Source: Brasilonema angustatum HA4187-MV1 (GTDB lineage Bacteria > Cyanobacteriota > Cyanobacteriia > Cyanobacteriales > Nostocaceae). Taken from it: a stretch of DNA of 38,483 nt. The position numbers and the translations under genes are program-made. This document shows positions 1 through 7,408 of this stretch, piece after piece. Each line of letters starts with the position of its first letter. The first letter of the stretch is position 1. Under the pieces are notes generated by a model that saw only the letters and a list, made by a program, of their open reading frames with translations, made no database searches and was not told the DNA's origin. Location: positions 1-38,483 of the forward strand of contig JAHHGV010000064.1 of assembly GCA_019359695.1 (NCBI GenBank). The letters are read 5' to 3'.

Positions 1-58
1 CTCGATTCCGAAAAGCATCAATAATTTTTTGACGTAGGTCTCGGTCGTAAGCCTTCAT
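1..58 (-). mobile_element. IS630-family transposase, N-terminal fragment cut by window edge
   Basis: Reading the minus strand from an ATG at 58-56 gives an open frame of 19 codons, MKAYDRDLRQKIIDAFRNR, running off the left edge. This is the typical opening of IS630/Tc1-type transposases (MKAYSxDLRxKI), the start of the N-terminal helix-turn-helix that binds the element ends. Only this fragment is visible, so I cannot tell whether the gene is intact. The right-hand terminal repeat of the element should lie somewhere in the next 100 bases, but I could not identify it without the other end. Confidence 0.7.
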
Positions 59-225
59 AAAGATCTGATTGATATACCCTTGTCTAATTTTACCAGACTG
101 TATTGGACTCAACCGAAAACTGCTATATTTTTGAAATCTCACATTCAGCACCCTCAACTATCACAACCGCATCATGAATAATGTTGTTGGTCAATTCGTG
201 TGGGGTGATATCCCTGATAAACTCG

Positions 226-246
226 TTTCCAGCCTGAGGCTGGAAA
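226..246. repeat. Small dispersed hairpin repeat
   Basis: TTTCCAGCC-TGA-GGCTGGAAA forms a perfect 9-bp stem with a 3-base loop. It sits in a longer stretch (AACGAGGCTCTGC follows) that resembles interspersed repeats common between genes in Nostocales genomes. Function unknown. Confidence 0.5.
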
Positions 247-420
247 TGCCAGCAACGAGGCTCTGCTCAACTAAAATTTGTCATTTTTTAGACTTTTTTG
301 TACTTTTTTTTAAACGTAAAGCCGCTGTTTGAAAGATAAAAGCCAATAAAAGTAATGTAACTTTATTGCGCTGCTTTTGACTAAGCCCAGGGCTATACGG
401 AGAAGTGCAAAATCTAAATA

Positions 421-471
421 GCGGAGGCTCCGCCTCCTAGTAGCGCATTCCCTGGCGAGAGCCAGGGAACG
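421..471. repeat. Paired small hairpins (dispersed repeat)
   Basis: Two adjacent stems: GGAGGC-TCC-GCCTCC at 423-437 and CCCTGG-(6 nt)-CCAGGG at 450-467, followed by GAACGAG. It lies about 45 bases beyond the stop codon of the minus-strand gene at 516 and could act as its 3' end structure. There is no U-tract, and the sequence style is that of a dispersed cyanobacterial repeat. Confidence 0.45.
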
Positions 472-515
472 AGAAGCAAGATTCTTCTTATTTCCTTGCT
501 CCCAGCATAATTTGA

Positions 516-1295
516 TTAAACTAAATATCTAGTATTAGGTACAATCGGGAAAAATGCATACTCATACCACGTTGTCCAAATAAAACTGCGAATCCATCGC
601 TGACGCTTTTCGGTATTTAACTGATAGTTAAACGCTCCCAGTGACATATCAATAGAAGATAAGTGGGATTCACAACCACAACCGTGCTGATATGTCAAAC
701 CGTATTTAGAAGCAATACTTTGTATCTTCATCTGCACAGCGAACACTTTTCCCGCATGAAGTACAGCATCCCAACCGCGCTTGTGTTCTGTATCACGGGG
801 ATCAAATCGTAAAGCTCGTTCTTCAAAAACAGTCTCTCGGTAAATAGGAGCAAGATGTACTAGGTAAAAGCTGGCGGGAAGTTCATAATCGAACTCATTA
901 AACAGTTCCAGACAAATGCGAGCAACCTTAACTTCGTTAGAAAACTCTGCTCCCTTTGACTCACATTCACGCAAAATTGCTTCAAAATTTGGATATTTCT
1001 CAACCTTAAAGTCTTGCCCGTAGAACTCAAGTGTCTCCCGCGCCAACAATCCAAACAACTCTTTAAAGCATGGTTTGAGGTGAGCGAGTTGTGGGCGTTC
1101 GTTGAATAAGTCAACATCTCCCTGCTGCAACTTGTATTGAAACAACTGCGCCATCTCAACATAACTCTGTGGATTTGCCAATCCAACACCAGCCTTTCCT
1201 TGTGCAATATCTTGCCATACTTTCGGCAGTTGAGAAATATGAACCGCATTTTCTCCAACGATGACTTCAACTTGAGGAGCATCGAGAATAAGCAT
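516..1295 (-). CDS. Conserved-looking hypothetical protein, 259 aa
   Basis: An uninterrupted 259-residue frame starting at an ATG at 1295 (MLILDAPQVEV). I do not recognise the family. The sequence is soluble in character, with no signal peptide or membrane segment. Charged, aromatic-rich segments alternate with helix-like stretches. Near the C-terminus is a cysteine/histidine cluster (HGCGCESH, about residue 204), which could bind a metal but matches no motif I know. The C-terminus is aromatic (FIWTTWYEYAFFPIV). Codon use and HIP1-like context fit the host. It is transcribed away from the GNAT gene upstream, with about 200 bases of repeat-bearing spacer between. Probably real because of length and normal composition; function unknown. 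Confidence 0.7.
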   Translation of the reverse strand: MLILDAPQVEVIVGENAVHISQLPKVWQDIAQGKAGVGLANPQSYVEMAQLFQYKLQQGDVDLFNERPQLAHLKPCFKELFGLLARETLEFYGQDFKVEKYPNFEAILRECESKGAEFSNEVKVARICLELFNEFDYELPASFYLVHLAPIYRETVFEERALRFDPRDTEHKRGWDAVLHAGKVFAVQMKIQSIASKYGLTYQHGCGCESHLSSIDMSLGAFNYQLNTEKRQRWIRSFIWTTWYEYAFFPIVPNTRYLV

Positions 1296-1441
1296 ATGCA
1301 GACTCCAGATTAATATCCGCAGTTGAGTTTACCGTAAGTGAGTAAGTTGCTGTATGGTGGGTGACACCCATCACCGGCTTAGAGTCTATTAGTTGACTGA
1401 TAATTCCAGGGTACAAGCTCCCAGATTCATGTGATCGAACC

Positions 1442-1480
1442 AATCTAAAATCTAAAATCCAAAATCTAAAATCCAAAATT
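1442..1480. repeat. Short tandem AT-rich repeat (AATCTAAA/AATCCAAA)
   Basis: About five heptamer units alternating AATCTAA and AATCCAA. Such short tandem repeats are frequent in intergenic DNA of heterocystous cyanobacteria. Similar AATTCAAA arrays occur at 20181-20219 and 21468-21494 in this window. Confidence 0.7.
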
Positions 1481-1502
1481 GAATGACTATATGGCTGCTT
1501 CC

Positions 1503-1955
1503 TTATTCGGGAAACAGCAGACGCAAAGGAACCATATCAGAAAGCGTGAAACCATGTCGCTGGTAGAAACGAATCGCTGACTCGTTAAGGCGATCGCTTA
1601 GCAAAGTGATACGTGAACAACCAGATGCTTGTGCAAGCGCGATCGCTTCCTTCAGAAGAGTCGAGCCAGCACCACCGCCACGCCAGTCTGGATGAACAAT
1701 CATATCCTCCAGGATTGCAACACGTGTTCCAAGAGCGGTACTGATAGTGAACAGAAGGTTAACCATACCGATTACAGTCGAACCATCGTGGAGAACAAGG
1801 ATACGTCCGACTTCTGGGTGTTCAATGATTTGGCGTAATCCCTGTGATTGCTTAGCGCTGTCTGGTTGAAAGTCTGCTTCCTGAGTAAACAAAATAGTCA
1901 GCAAATCACAAAGCTGTGGGATGTTATCTAATGTAGCTTCTGAAACCCGGGGCAT
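1503..1955 (-). CDS. GNAT-family N-acetyltransferase
   Basis: 150 aa, a single GNAT domain. The acetyl-CoA binding motif A is visible as HPDWRGGGAGSTLL (R-x-x-G-x-G/A type) around residues 88-101, followed by the usual helix. Motif B is seen as NESAIRFYQRHGF (about residues 124-136), where the tyrosine is the usual general-acid position. The preceding strand (AILEDMIV) fits the family. The acceptor substrate cannot be predicted. The ATG at 1955 is the natural start, matching the family's short N-terminus (MPRVSEATLDNIPQL). It is followed at 1502-1296 by a repeat-bearing spacer, so it is probably monocistronic. A possible NtcA-like palindrome lies about 70 bases upstream. Confidence 0.85.
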   Translation of the reverse strand: MPRVSEATLDNIPQLCDLLTILFTQEADFQPDSAKQSQGLRQIIEHPEVGRILVLHDGSTVIGMVNLLFTISTALGTRVAILEDMIVHPDWRGGGAGSTLLKEAIALAQASGCSRITLLSDRLNESAIRFYQRHGFTLSDMVPLRLLFPE

Positions 1956-2766
1956 TATCTTATTTCAAATATTTGCAGAATCTCAATGTACTAATATAAG
2001 TAATCAGAAATGACTCCTAATAGTTGTAATTATTACTACAATTTAACTGCATAGCAGTTATGCTTATACATATGAAAGCAACTGTATAAGTAGTAGCAAT
2101 GTCTAAGAGTAAGTAATCGTGTGTTTTGACACACAAATTGGACTTGCTTCAACTATTCTAAGAATGACTTAGTTCTTGGTCTCAATTGTCTGGTGATTAA
2201 TCGACAAAGCATTGATTGCATTTGCCGCGATTTGCCAGTACTGATTTTGAATAGCTAAAAATTATTTGATTTCGTGTGAAAAAAACATCCTACAGCTAAA
2301 GCCGCTATCTTTCAAAAATCAGCATAATATTGTAAATTTATCAAGTAACCGTATATTTAAGTTATCAAATCAAAATATCTCACAAACGACCGTAAAAAGC
2401 AAGTAAACGATTGTTACAAAATAACCGTCTATCTGGCTTGCCTATTTCAGCAATCTATGTCATTATCAACCGATATAAGTCTTAAATACTGTAAATGGAT
2501 TAACTTACAGTAATTAATGTGAACTAAAGTAAAAATAAGACAATTTAGACCTCAATTGAAAAATAAAATTTGAGTAGAAGTTTTCATTAGCGAGAATGAA
2601 GTAAAACATTACACTATGTATAGAATACTTTCAGTGTATGGACTTAAGAAGATAGTGTTATCAGCAGTCAGACTTTTCCATAAATCCTTTATTACATGCA
2701 TTTATGTTGATTCAACTCTTAAAAACTAAGATCTTAGCTATTTGTAATATTTTATACGTAAAAGTT
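1956..2766. other. Long AT-rich intergenic region before the sulfonate-binding lipoprotein
   Basis: About 800 bases without a convincing gene. Small dyads are visible: TAACTGC-ATA-GCAGTTA at 2044-2060 and GTGTGT-TTTG-ACACAC at 2119-2134. These could be operators, but none could be assigned to a regulator. The length and AT-richness suggest a regulated promoter region for the gene at 2767. Confidence 0.5.
2026..2039. promoter_or_regulatory. Possible NtcA-type palindrome (GTA-N8-TAC)
   Basis: GTA-ATTATTAC-TAC matches the NtcA core and lies within a wider dyad TTGTAATTATTACTACAA. Reading towards the GNAT gene, a TATATT -10-like hexamer follows about 27 bases after the site. The spacing in classical NtcA promoters is about 22, so the fit is imperfect. 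The motif is short enough to occur by chance in AT-rich DNA. Confidence 0.25.
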
Positions 2767-3774
2767 ATGCAACGGAGAACCCGTTCCTTTTCTCTGTTGT
2801 TTGCCGTGGGGCTGGGCTTAAGCCTAGTTGTGTCTGCCTGTTTTTCCAATGCCACCAAACCAGAGGCAGTCACTTCACCTAGTAGCAAGCAAAATGCGAC
2901 TGGCAATATTACAGTTAATATTGGCTTTCAAAAGGCGGCAACTCTGCTCAATGCCCTAAAGAGCAAAAGCAGCCTAGACCAAGCAATAGCGGCTTCTGGT
3001 GGAACTGTAAAGTGGACTGAATTCCCTGCAGGTCCACCCATGCTAGAAGCCATGAACGTGGGTAGTATTGACTTTGGTTACACAGGTGAATCACCGCCCA
3101 TCTTTGCCCAGGCTGCGGGTAATCCTTTAGTTTACGTCGCCTATGATCCTTGGGGAGCGAAAGCAGAAGCAATTATCGTACAGAAAAATTCACCAATAAA
3201 AACTGTGGCTGAACTTAAAGGCAAAAAAGTTGCCTTTGCCAAAGGTTCAAATGCCAACTATCTCGTTGTCAAAGCCTTAGAATCTGCCGGATTAAAGTAC
3301 AGTGACATCAAGCCAGCCTTTCTCACACCAGCAGATGCTCGTGCTGCCTTTGAAGGTGGTAACATTGATGCCTGGGCAATTTGGGATCCTTATCTAGCAG
3401 CAGCCCAAGAAGCAACGGGGGCTAGAACCATAACAGATGCAACAAATTTAGCACCAAATCGCGGTTATTACCTTGCCCGCAAATCATTTGTGGAAGAACA
3501 TCCTGATGTTTTGAAAAGAATTTTAGATGAAGTCAGTAAAGTAGATAAATGGGCAGCAAGTAATCCAGCAGAAGTTGCGAAGTTTTTAGAACCACAATTA
3601 GGCATCAAAGCGGCGGCGCTGGAAGTTGCAGAAAAACGGCGAAAGTATGGTGTTTTACCTTTGACAGAAGAAGTCGTTGCCAAACAACAAGAGGTTGCTG
3701 ATACTTTCCAAAAAATCAAGCTGCTTCCTAAGCAAATCCAGGTAAAGGAAATCGTTTGGAAAGGCAATAAGTAA
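2767..3774 (+). CDS. Aliphatic-sulfonate/nitrate-type ABC transporter substrate-binding lipoprotein (SsuA-like)
   Basis: Periplasmic binding protein of about 335 aa. An open frame extends 21 codons further upstream, but the ATG at 2767 gives a clean lipoprotein signal: MQRRTRSF, a hydrophobic stretch, and a VVSAC lipobox with the lipidated Cys at residue 25. The mature part has SsuA/TauA/NrtA-type landmarks: VNIGFQK near the N-terminus, FPAGPPMLEAMNVGSIDFGYTGE, AELKGKKVAFAKGSNANYLVVKAL and IDAWAIWDPYLA. The family binds sulfonates, taurine or nitrate. The adjoining AprA/AprB-like genes favour a sulfur compound, but that is inference. It is an orphan: no permease or ATPase gene lies within this window, so it must borrow those subunits from elsewhere. 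It lies about 55 bases upstream of the flavoprotein gene and probably shares its transcript. Confidence 0.85.
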   Translation: MQRRTRSFSLLFAVGLGLSLVVSACFSNATKPEAVTSPSSKQNATGNITVNIGFQKAATLLNALKSKSSLDQAIAASGGTVKWTEFPAGPPMLEAMNVGSIDFGYTGESPPIFAQAAGNPLVYVAYDPWGAKAEAIIVQKNSPIKTVAELKGKKVAFAKGSNANYLVVKALESAGLKYSDIKPAFLTPADARAAFEGGNIDAWAIWDPYLAAAQEATGARTITDATNLAPNRGYYLARKSFVEEHPDVLKRILDEVSKVDKWAASNPAEVAKFLEPQLGIKAAALEVAEKRRKYGVLPLTEEVVAKQQEVADTFQKIKLLPKQIQVKEIVWKGNK

Positions 3775-3830
3775 AGGATAAAAAATCGTTTTTAATTTCA
3801 TACTGTTTTGTATTGGGACTTTTAAACGTT

Positions 3831-5546
3831 ATGGTAATGAATGCGACTACCCAGTGGATAAAAACCGATGTGCTTGTCATCGGTGGCGGGACAGCAGGTA
3901 CGATGGCTGCCATTAAAGCTAAACAAGCGAATGCCGATGCTGAGGTGCTGATTTTAGAAAAGGCTAACATTCGTCGGAGTGGGGCGATCGCAATGGGTAT
4001 GGATGGCGTAAATACTGCTGTCATTCCCGGACATTCCACTCCAGAAAAATACGTCAGTGAAGTCACCCTTGCCAATGATGGTATTCTCAATCAAAAAGCC
4101 GTTTATCAAACGGGCAAATTAGGCTACGAAGTCATCCAAGAACTAGAAAGCTGGGGTGTGAAATTTCAGAAAGATGCTCAAGGCGACTACGACTTAAAGC
4201 AAGTGCATCGTGTTGGGAAATACGTTTTGCCCATGCCAGAAGGCAAAGACCTCAAGCCAATTTTAACCCGACAAGTCAAACGCCACAAAGTCAAAGTTAC
4301 CAATCGCGTCATGGCAACCCGCGTTTTAGTAGGAGAAGGACGTGCTATTGGTGCTGTGGGATTTGATGTTAGAAACGGGGATTTTATTATCATTCAAGCT
4401 AAAGCAGTCATCCTATGTACAGGAGCATGTGGACGTTTAGGATTACCTGCTTCTGGTTATCTGTACGGCACTTATGAAAATCCTACTAATGCCGGAGATG
4501 GCTACTCAATGGCTTATCATGCTGGAGCAGAACTCAGTAACATTGAGTGCTTTCAAATTAACCCTTTAATTAAAGATTACAACGGTCCTGCTTGCGCCTA
4601 TGTTGCTGGACCTTTCGGTGCCCATACTGCTAACGCCGAAGGAAATCGCTTCATCAGTTGCGACTATTGGAGTGGTCAAATGATGCTGGAAATCTGGAAA
4701 GAATTAAACTCCGGTAAAGGACCAATCCAACTCAAAATGACCCATCTTGATGAAGATACGATTTCTGAAATTGAATCCATACTTTGGTCGAATGAACGAC
4801 CAAGCCGCGAACGCTTTCATCAAGGTAGAGGCGAAGACTATCGCACCCACGGCGTTGAAATGAATATATCAGAAATTGGCTTGTGTAGCGGTCATAGTGC
4901 TTCTGGTGTTTGGGTGAATGAAAAAGCCCAAACAACTGTCCCTGGTTTGTATGCAGCCGGAGACATGGCAAGCGTTCCTCATAATTATATGATTGGGGCA
5001 TTTGTATTTGGTCGTATAGCAGGAACTCATGCCATTGAGTATATCCAAAACTTAGATCATGTCGAGCCAGAGAAAGATTTTTTAGAAACAGAAAAATTAC
5101 GAATTTATGCGCATTTAACTCGACCAAATGGTATTCCTCACACCCAGGTGGAATATAAATTACGGCGCTTAGTGAATGATTATCTACAACCACCCAAAGT
5201 AGGAAACAAAATAGAAATTGGTTTGAAAAATTTTGTCCACTATCAAGAAACATTAGATTTAATGGGTGCTCGCGATCCCCATGAATTGATGCGCTGTATG
5301 GAAGTTCATTTTATTCGGGACTGTGCAGAAATGGCAGCCAGAGCATCATTATATCGTCGAGAAAGTCGTTGGGGTCTTTATCATTACCGATTAGATTATC
5401 CAGACAAGAATGATGATGAGTGGTTTTGTCATGTCAATTTAAAGAAAGATGAATCAGGGGAAATGGTGCTGTTTAAGCGTCCTGTTGAACCTTATGTAGT
5501 GGAGGTTGATTCAGCAAAAGAAGTTTATGATGTCGCTGTGAGGTAG
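3831..5546 (+). CDS. AprA-like FAD-dependent oxidoreductase (fumarate reductase/APS reductase flavoprotein family)
   Basis: About 571 aa. The ATG at 3831 (or 3837) is preferred over an in-frame TTG at 3813 because a TTGGGA Shine-Dalgarno-like sequence lies about 12 bases upstream. The N-terminal dinucleotide fold is clear (DVLVIGGGTAG, residues 13-23). It is followed by EKANIRRSGAIAMGMDGVN, close to the ERSGAVAQGLSAIN segment of adenylylsulfate reductase alpha. Other family landmarks are AVILCTGACGRLG, NAGDGYSMAYHAGAEL, the FAD-contacting GLYAAGDMASV and GAFVFGRIAGTHA. The C-terminal helical domain carries the RAESR-like RRESRWGLYHYRLD, typical of the superfamily. The AprB-like ferredoxin at 6088 is its likely electron partner. 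Family assignment is firm; the substrate (a sulfite/sulfonate derivative?) is not known. Confidence 0.85.
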   Translation: MVMNATTQWIKTDVLVIGGGTAGTMAAIKAKQANADAEVLILEKANIRRSGAIAMGMDGVNTAVIPGHSTPEKYVSEVTLANDGILNQKAVYQTGKLGYEVIQELESWGVKFQKDAQGDYDLKQVHRVGKYVLPMPEGKDLKPILTRQVKRHKVKVTNRVMATRVLVGEGRAIGAVGFDVRNGDFIIIQAKAVILCTGACGRLGLPASGYLYGTYENPTNAGDGYSMAYHAGAELSNIECFQINPLIKDYNGPACAYVAGPFGAHTANAEGNRFISCDYWSGQMMLEIWKELNSGKGPIQLKMTHLDEDTISEIESILWSNERPSRERFHQGRGEDYRTHGVEMNISEIGLCSGHSASGVWVNEKAQTTVPGLYAAGDMASVPHNYMIGAFVFGRIAGTHAIEYIQNLDHVEPEKDFLETEKLRIYAHLTRPNGIPHTQVEYKLRRLVNDYLQPPKVGNKIEIGLKNFVHYQETLDLMGARDPHELMRCMEVHFIRDCAEMAARASLYRRESRWGLYHYRLDYPDKNDDEWFCHVNLKKDESGEMVLFKRPVEPYVVEVDSAKEVYDVAVR

Positions 5547-5755
5547 GATATTCAGAATGAATCCGAAACAAGTCTTACAGAAAGTGAGACAATTCTCACA
5601 CAAATTCTAAATCAAGACTCTTTATGCTATAGCTTTCATCTCGGACAAAGAAGGCTTGCAGCTGGTAGAGAATCATTTGACGATCGCACTTACGTTCGCC
5701 TTGAGTTGAAAAAGAACTGATTTGCAGTGGAGCCAGTTGGAAGTACGTGCTGGAA
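5547..5755. other. Spacer between AprA-like gene and MITE, possible coding remnant
   Basis: No intact gene. The minus strand carries about 43 open codons (LQISSFSTQGERKC..., ending ..SLDLEFV stop) with protein-like composition. It could be the tail of a lost gene, but I do not recognise it. Confidence 0.3.
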
Positions 5756-5894
5756 TATAGCAATCCTATTTGAGTTGTAAAAAGATCGAACCGCCAAGAC
5801 GCCTTAGACGCGCAGCGGCGTGCCGCAGGCTAGAACGCCAAGAAAAGAGAAAAAAGAGAAAAGAGAATTTTACAAATGATTTAGGATTGCTATA
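5756..5894. mobile_element. MITE-like element, family A copy 1
   Basis: 139 bases bounded by perfect inverted ends TATAGCAATCCTA ... TAGGATTGCTATA. The interior carries GAACCGCCAAGACGCC, a GC-rich dyad GCGCAGCGGCGTGCCGC and a purine-rich AAGAAAAGAGAAAAAAG run. A second copy with the same interior lies inverted at 8527-8657. A third, with the same ends but a different interior, is at 34592-34732. It separates the AprA-like gene from its ferredoxin and cuts an older coding remnant. Confidence 0.8.
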
Positions 5895-6056
5895 TCATCT
5901 TTCGCTTTGGCTGAACTGAACTTAGTCAACCAAGGAGTGAAATTACTCGCAGCAGATTTAAGTAGTGGAGAATGGGATACAAAGTATGGTGATATTGACA
6001 ATTTAACAGAAATTGATGTGGGTTCTTGTTTTATCCGTGCCACGCTTGATAACTAA
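5895..6056 (+). pseudogene. C-terminal coding remnant next to MITE
   Basis: Directly after the MITE is an open frame, SSFALAELNLVNQG..., continuing ..LLAADLSSGEWD..YGDIDNLTEIDVG.. and ending at the TAA at 6054-6056. It has no start of its own and looks like the tail of a larger protein whose front was lost. The LSSGEWDxKYG segment loosely recalls the C-terminal part of some SAM-dependent methyltransferases, but I would not rely on that. It ends 31 bases before the ferredoxin start, so the ferredoxin gene may once have followed a complete gene here. Confidence 0.4.
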
Positions 6057-6087
6057 AAGACGAAAGAGTAAAACAGAGTTAGATATT

Positions 6088-6315
6088 ATGGCTTTAATAA
6101 ATCAAAGAATTGATGTCCCTGTTATCGTCGATGAATCAAAATGCTTAGAAAAATGTACAGCCTGTATTGAAGTTTGTCCCCTTGATGTACTCGCAAAAAA
6201 CCCAGAGACAGGCAAAGCCTACATGAAATATGACGAGTGCTGGTTCTGTCTGCCTTGCGAAAAAGAATGTCCAACAAATGCCATTACTGTCCAGATTCCA
6301 TTTTTGTTGCGCTAA
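6088..6315 (+). CDS. AprB-like 2[4Fe-4S] ferredoxin
   Basis: 75 aa starting at the ATG at 6088 (MALINQRIDVPVIVDESKC). An upstream in-frame ATG at 6013 would add 25 residues that merely overlap a remnant of another frame, so it was rejected. Two cluster motifs are visible. The first is C19-x3-C23-x2-C26-x3-C30-P, with the widened first spacing seen in AprB-type ferredoxins. The second is C51-x2-C54-x2-C57-x3-C61-P. The ECWFCLPCEKECP segment closely resembles the APS reductase beta subunit, but the long C-terminal tail of true AprB is missing. It probably passes electrons to or from the AprA-like flavoprotein upstream, from which a MITE now separates it. Confidence 0.9.
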   Translation: MALINQRIDVPVIVDESKCLEKCTACIEVCPLDVLAKNPETGKAYMKYDECWFCLPCEKECPTNAITVQIPFLLR

Positions 6316-6415
6316 CTTTAGCAATGATAGATGATTTCTGGAATTATATCTTTCTTGATTGGCTTTTTGTTGGTGTAGTTAGTAGCCAAAGAAGAATAAA
6401 AAATTTAGAAAAATA

Positions 6416-7375
6416 ATGAATACTGAGACTGAGTCTGAATTAAACCAATGGCTAGAAATGTTGCGATCGCCAGAAGTTGATGACCGCTTAGTTGCTGTCA
6501 AATCTTTACAACATCTTGGTGATAAAGAGGCAATAGAACCCCTAATTTATGCTCTACAAGATGAAAACTTAAATGTTCAAAAAATAGCCATCTCTGCTCT
6601 TTGGGAAATTGCAAACCCTGTTGCTGTACCAGATTTACTAAAATGCCTTGGTTCACCCGATGCAGAAATTCGCACTGAAGCATTGTCAGGGTTAAATGAC
6701 TTAGTTTCACCTACAGATTTATCATTGTTGCTAAATCATCTCACTCACAACAATATCTACTTACAATTAAATATCCTAATTCTTCTCCGCAAAATTCATG
6801 ATATTCGATCTTTTCCATATATTATACAATTTTTCAATTCCGAAAATGCGGATTTAAGAGAAGCCGCAATCACAACACTCCGCTATCTTAATCAAGTTGA
6901 AAAATGTCCCCAAGCTTTAGCGTTAATATCCGATCCTAATGCGACTGTGCGCCGCGCTACTGCTTTAACTTTAGGGTATTTACAAGACGTAGAAGTTATT
7001 TCAGTACTTAGTCAAGCACTCACAAGTGACAGCGACTGGCAAGTCCGTCGTAATGCAGCAAAATCTCTTGCAATTCATGAAAATGATCAAGCAATTTCAG
7101 CATTAGAAATAGCTTTAGGTGATGAGCATTGGCAAGTGCGGAAATCAGCAGCACAGACTTTACAAAAAATACCACATATAAAAGTTCTGCCAGTGTTAAT
7201 TCAAGCATTAACAGATGAATATGCAGATGTACGAAAAGAAGTTGCGATCGCTCTTGGTAATTTAGGCAGTCCTGATGCTATTAATTCACTCCAGCAAGCG
7301 TTAGATGATCCTGATCGAGAAGTTAGTATTCAAGCTCAACGAGCGATTCAGAAAATTCAGCAGTCATATAGTTAA
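6416..7375 (+). CDS. HEAT-repeat (PBS-lyase-type) protein
   Basis: 319 aa made almost wholly of about nine 30-residue helical repeats of the E/Z PBS-lyase HEAT type. Recurrent units are DxNLNVQKIAISALWEIANP, SPDAEIRTEALSGLNDL, DPNATVRRATALTLGYL, DSDWQVRRNAAKSLA, DEHWQVRKSAAQTL and DEYADVRKEVAIALGNLGSP. No catalytic motif, signal peptide or membrane segment. Such proteins act as scaffolds or as chaperones for cofactor attachment. Sitting 100 bases after the AprB-like ferredoxin, it may help assemble or dock the AprAB-like complex; that is inference. It converges on the oxygenase gene, with only 33 bases between the stop codons and no obvious terminator. Confidence 0.85.
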   Translation: MNTETESELNQWLEMLRSPEVDDRLVAVKSLQHLGDKEAIEPLIYALQDENLNVQKIAISALWEIANPVAVPDLLKCLGSPDAEIRTEALSGLNDLVSPTDLSLLLNHLTHNNIYLQLNILILLRKIHDIRSFPYIIQFFNSENADLREAAITTLRYLNQVEKCPQALALISDPNATVRRATALTLGYLQDVEVISVLSQALTSDSDWQVRRNAAKSLAIHENDQAISALEIALGDEHWQVRKSAAQTLQKIPHIKVLPVLIQALTDEYADVRKEVAIALGNLGSPDAINSLQQALDDPDREVSIQAQRAIQKIQQSYS

Positions 7376-7408
7376 CAAAGGAAGTTTTGGTGTATTTAAT
7401 CAATCATG

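Larger units (their letters stand above)
59..515. other. Intergenic stretch with dispersed palindromic repeats
   Basis: No convincing gene. It is AT-rich and holds the two small hairpin repeats listed separately (226-246 and 421-471). The part next to the transposase start presumably includes the inverted repeat end of that insertion sequence. Confidence 0.6.

Noticed and set aside
2704-2766. Earlier start of the sulfonate-binding protein at 2704
   Set aside because: It would place 21 residues ahead of the basic N-region of the lipoprotein signal and has no Shine-Dalgarno; the ATG at 2767 fits the signal better.
4732-5253. 173-codon open frame on the minus strand inside the AprA-like gene
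   Set aside because: The plus strand encodes conserved flavoprotein motifs throughout this stretch; the minus translation resembles nothing.
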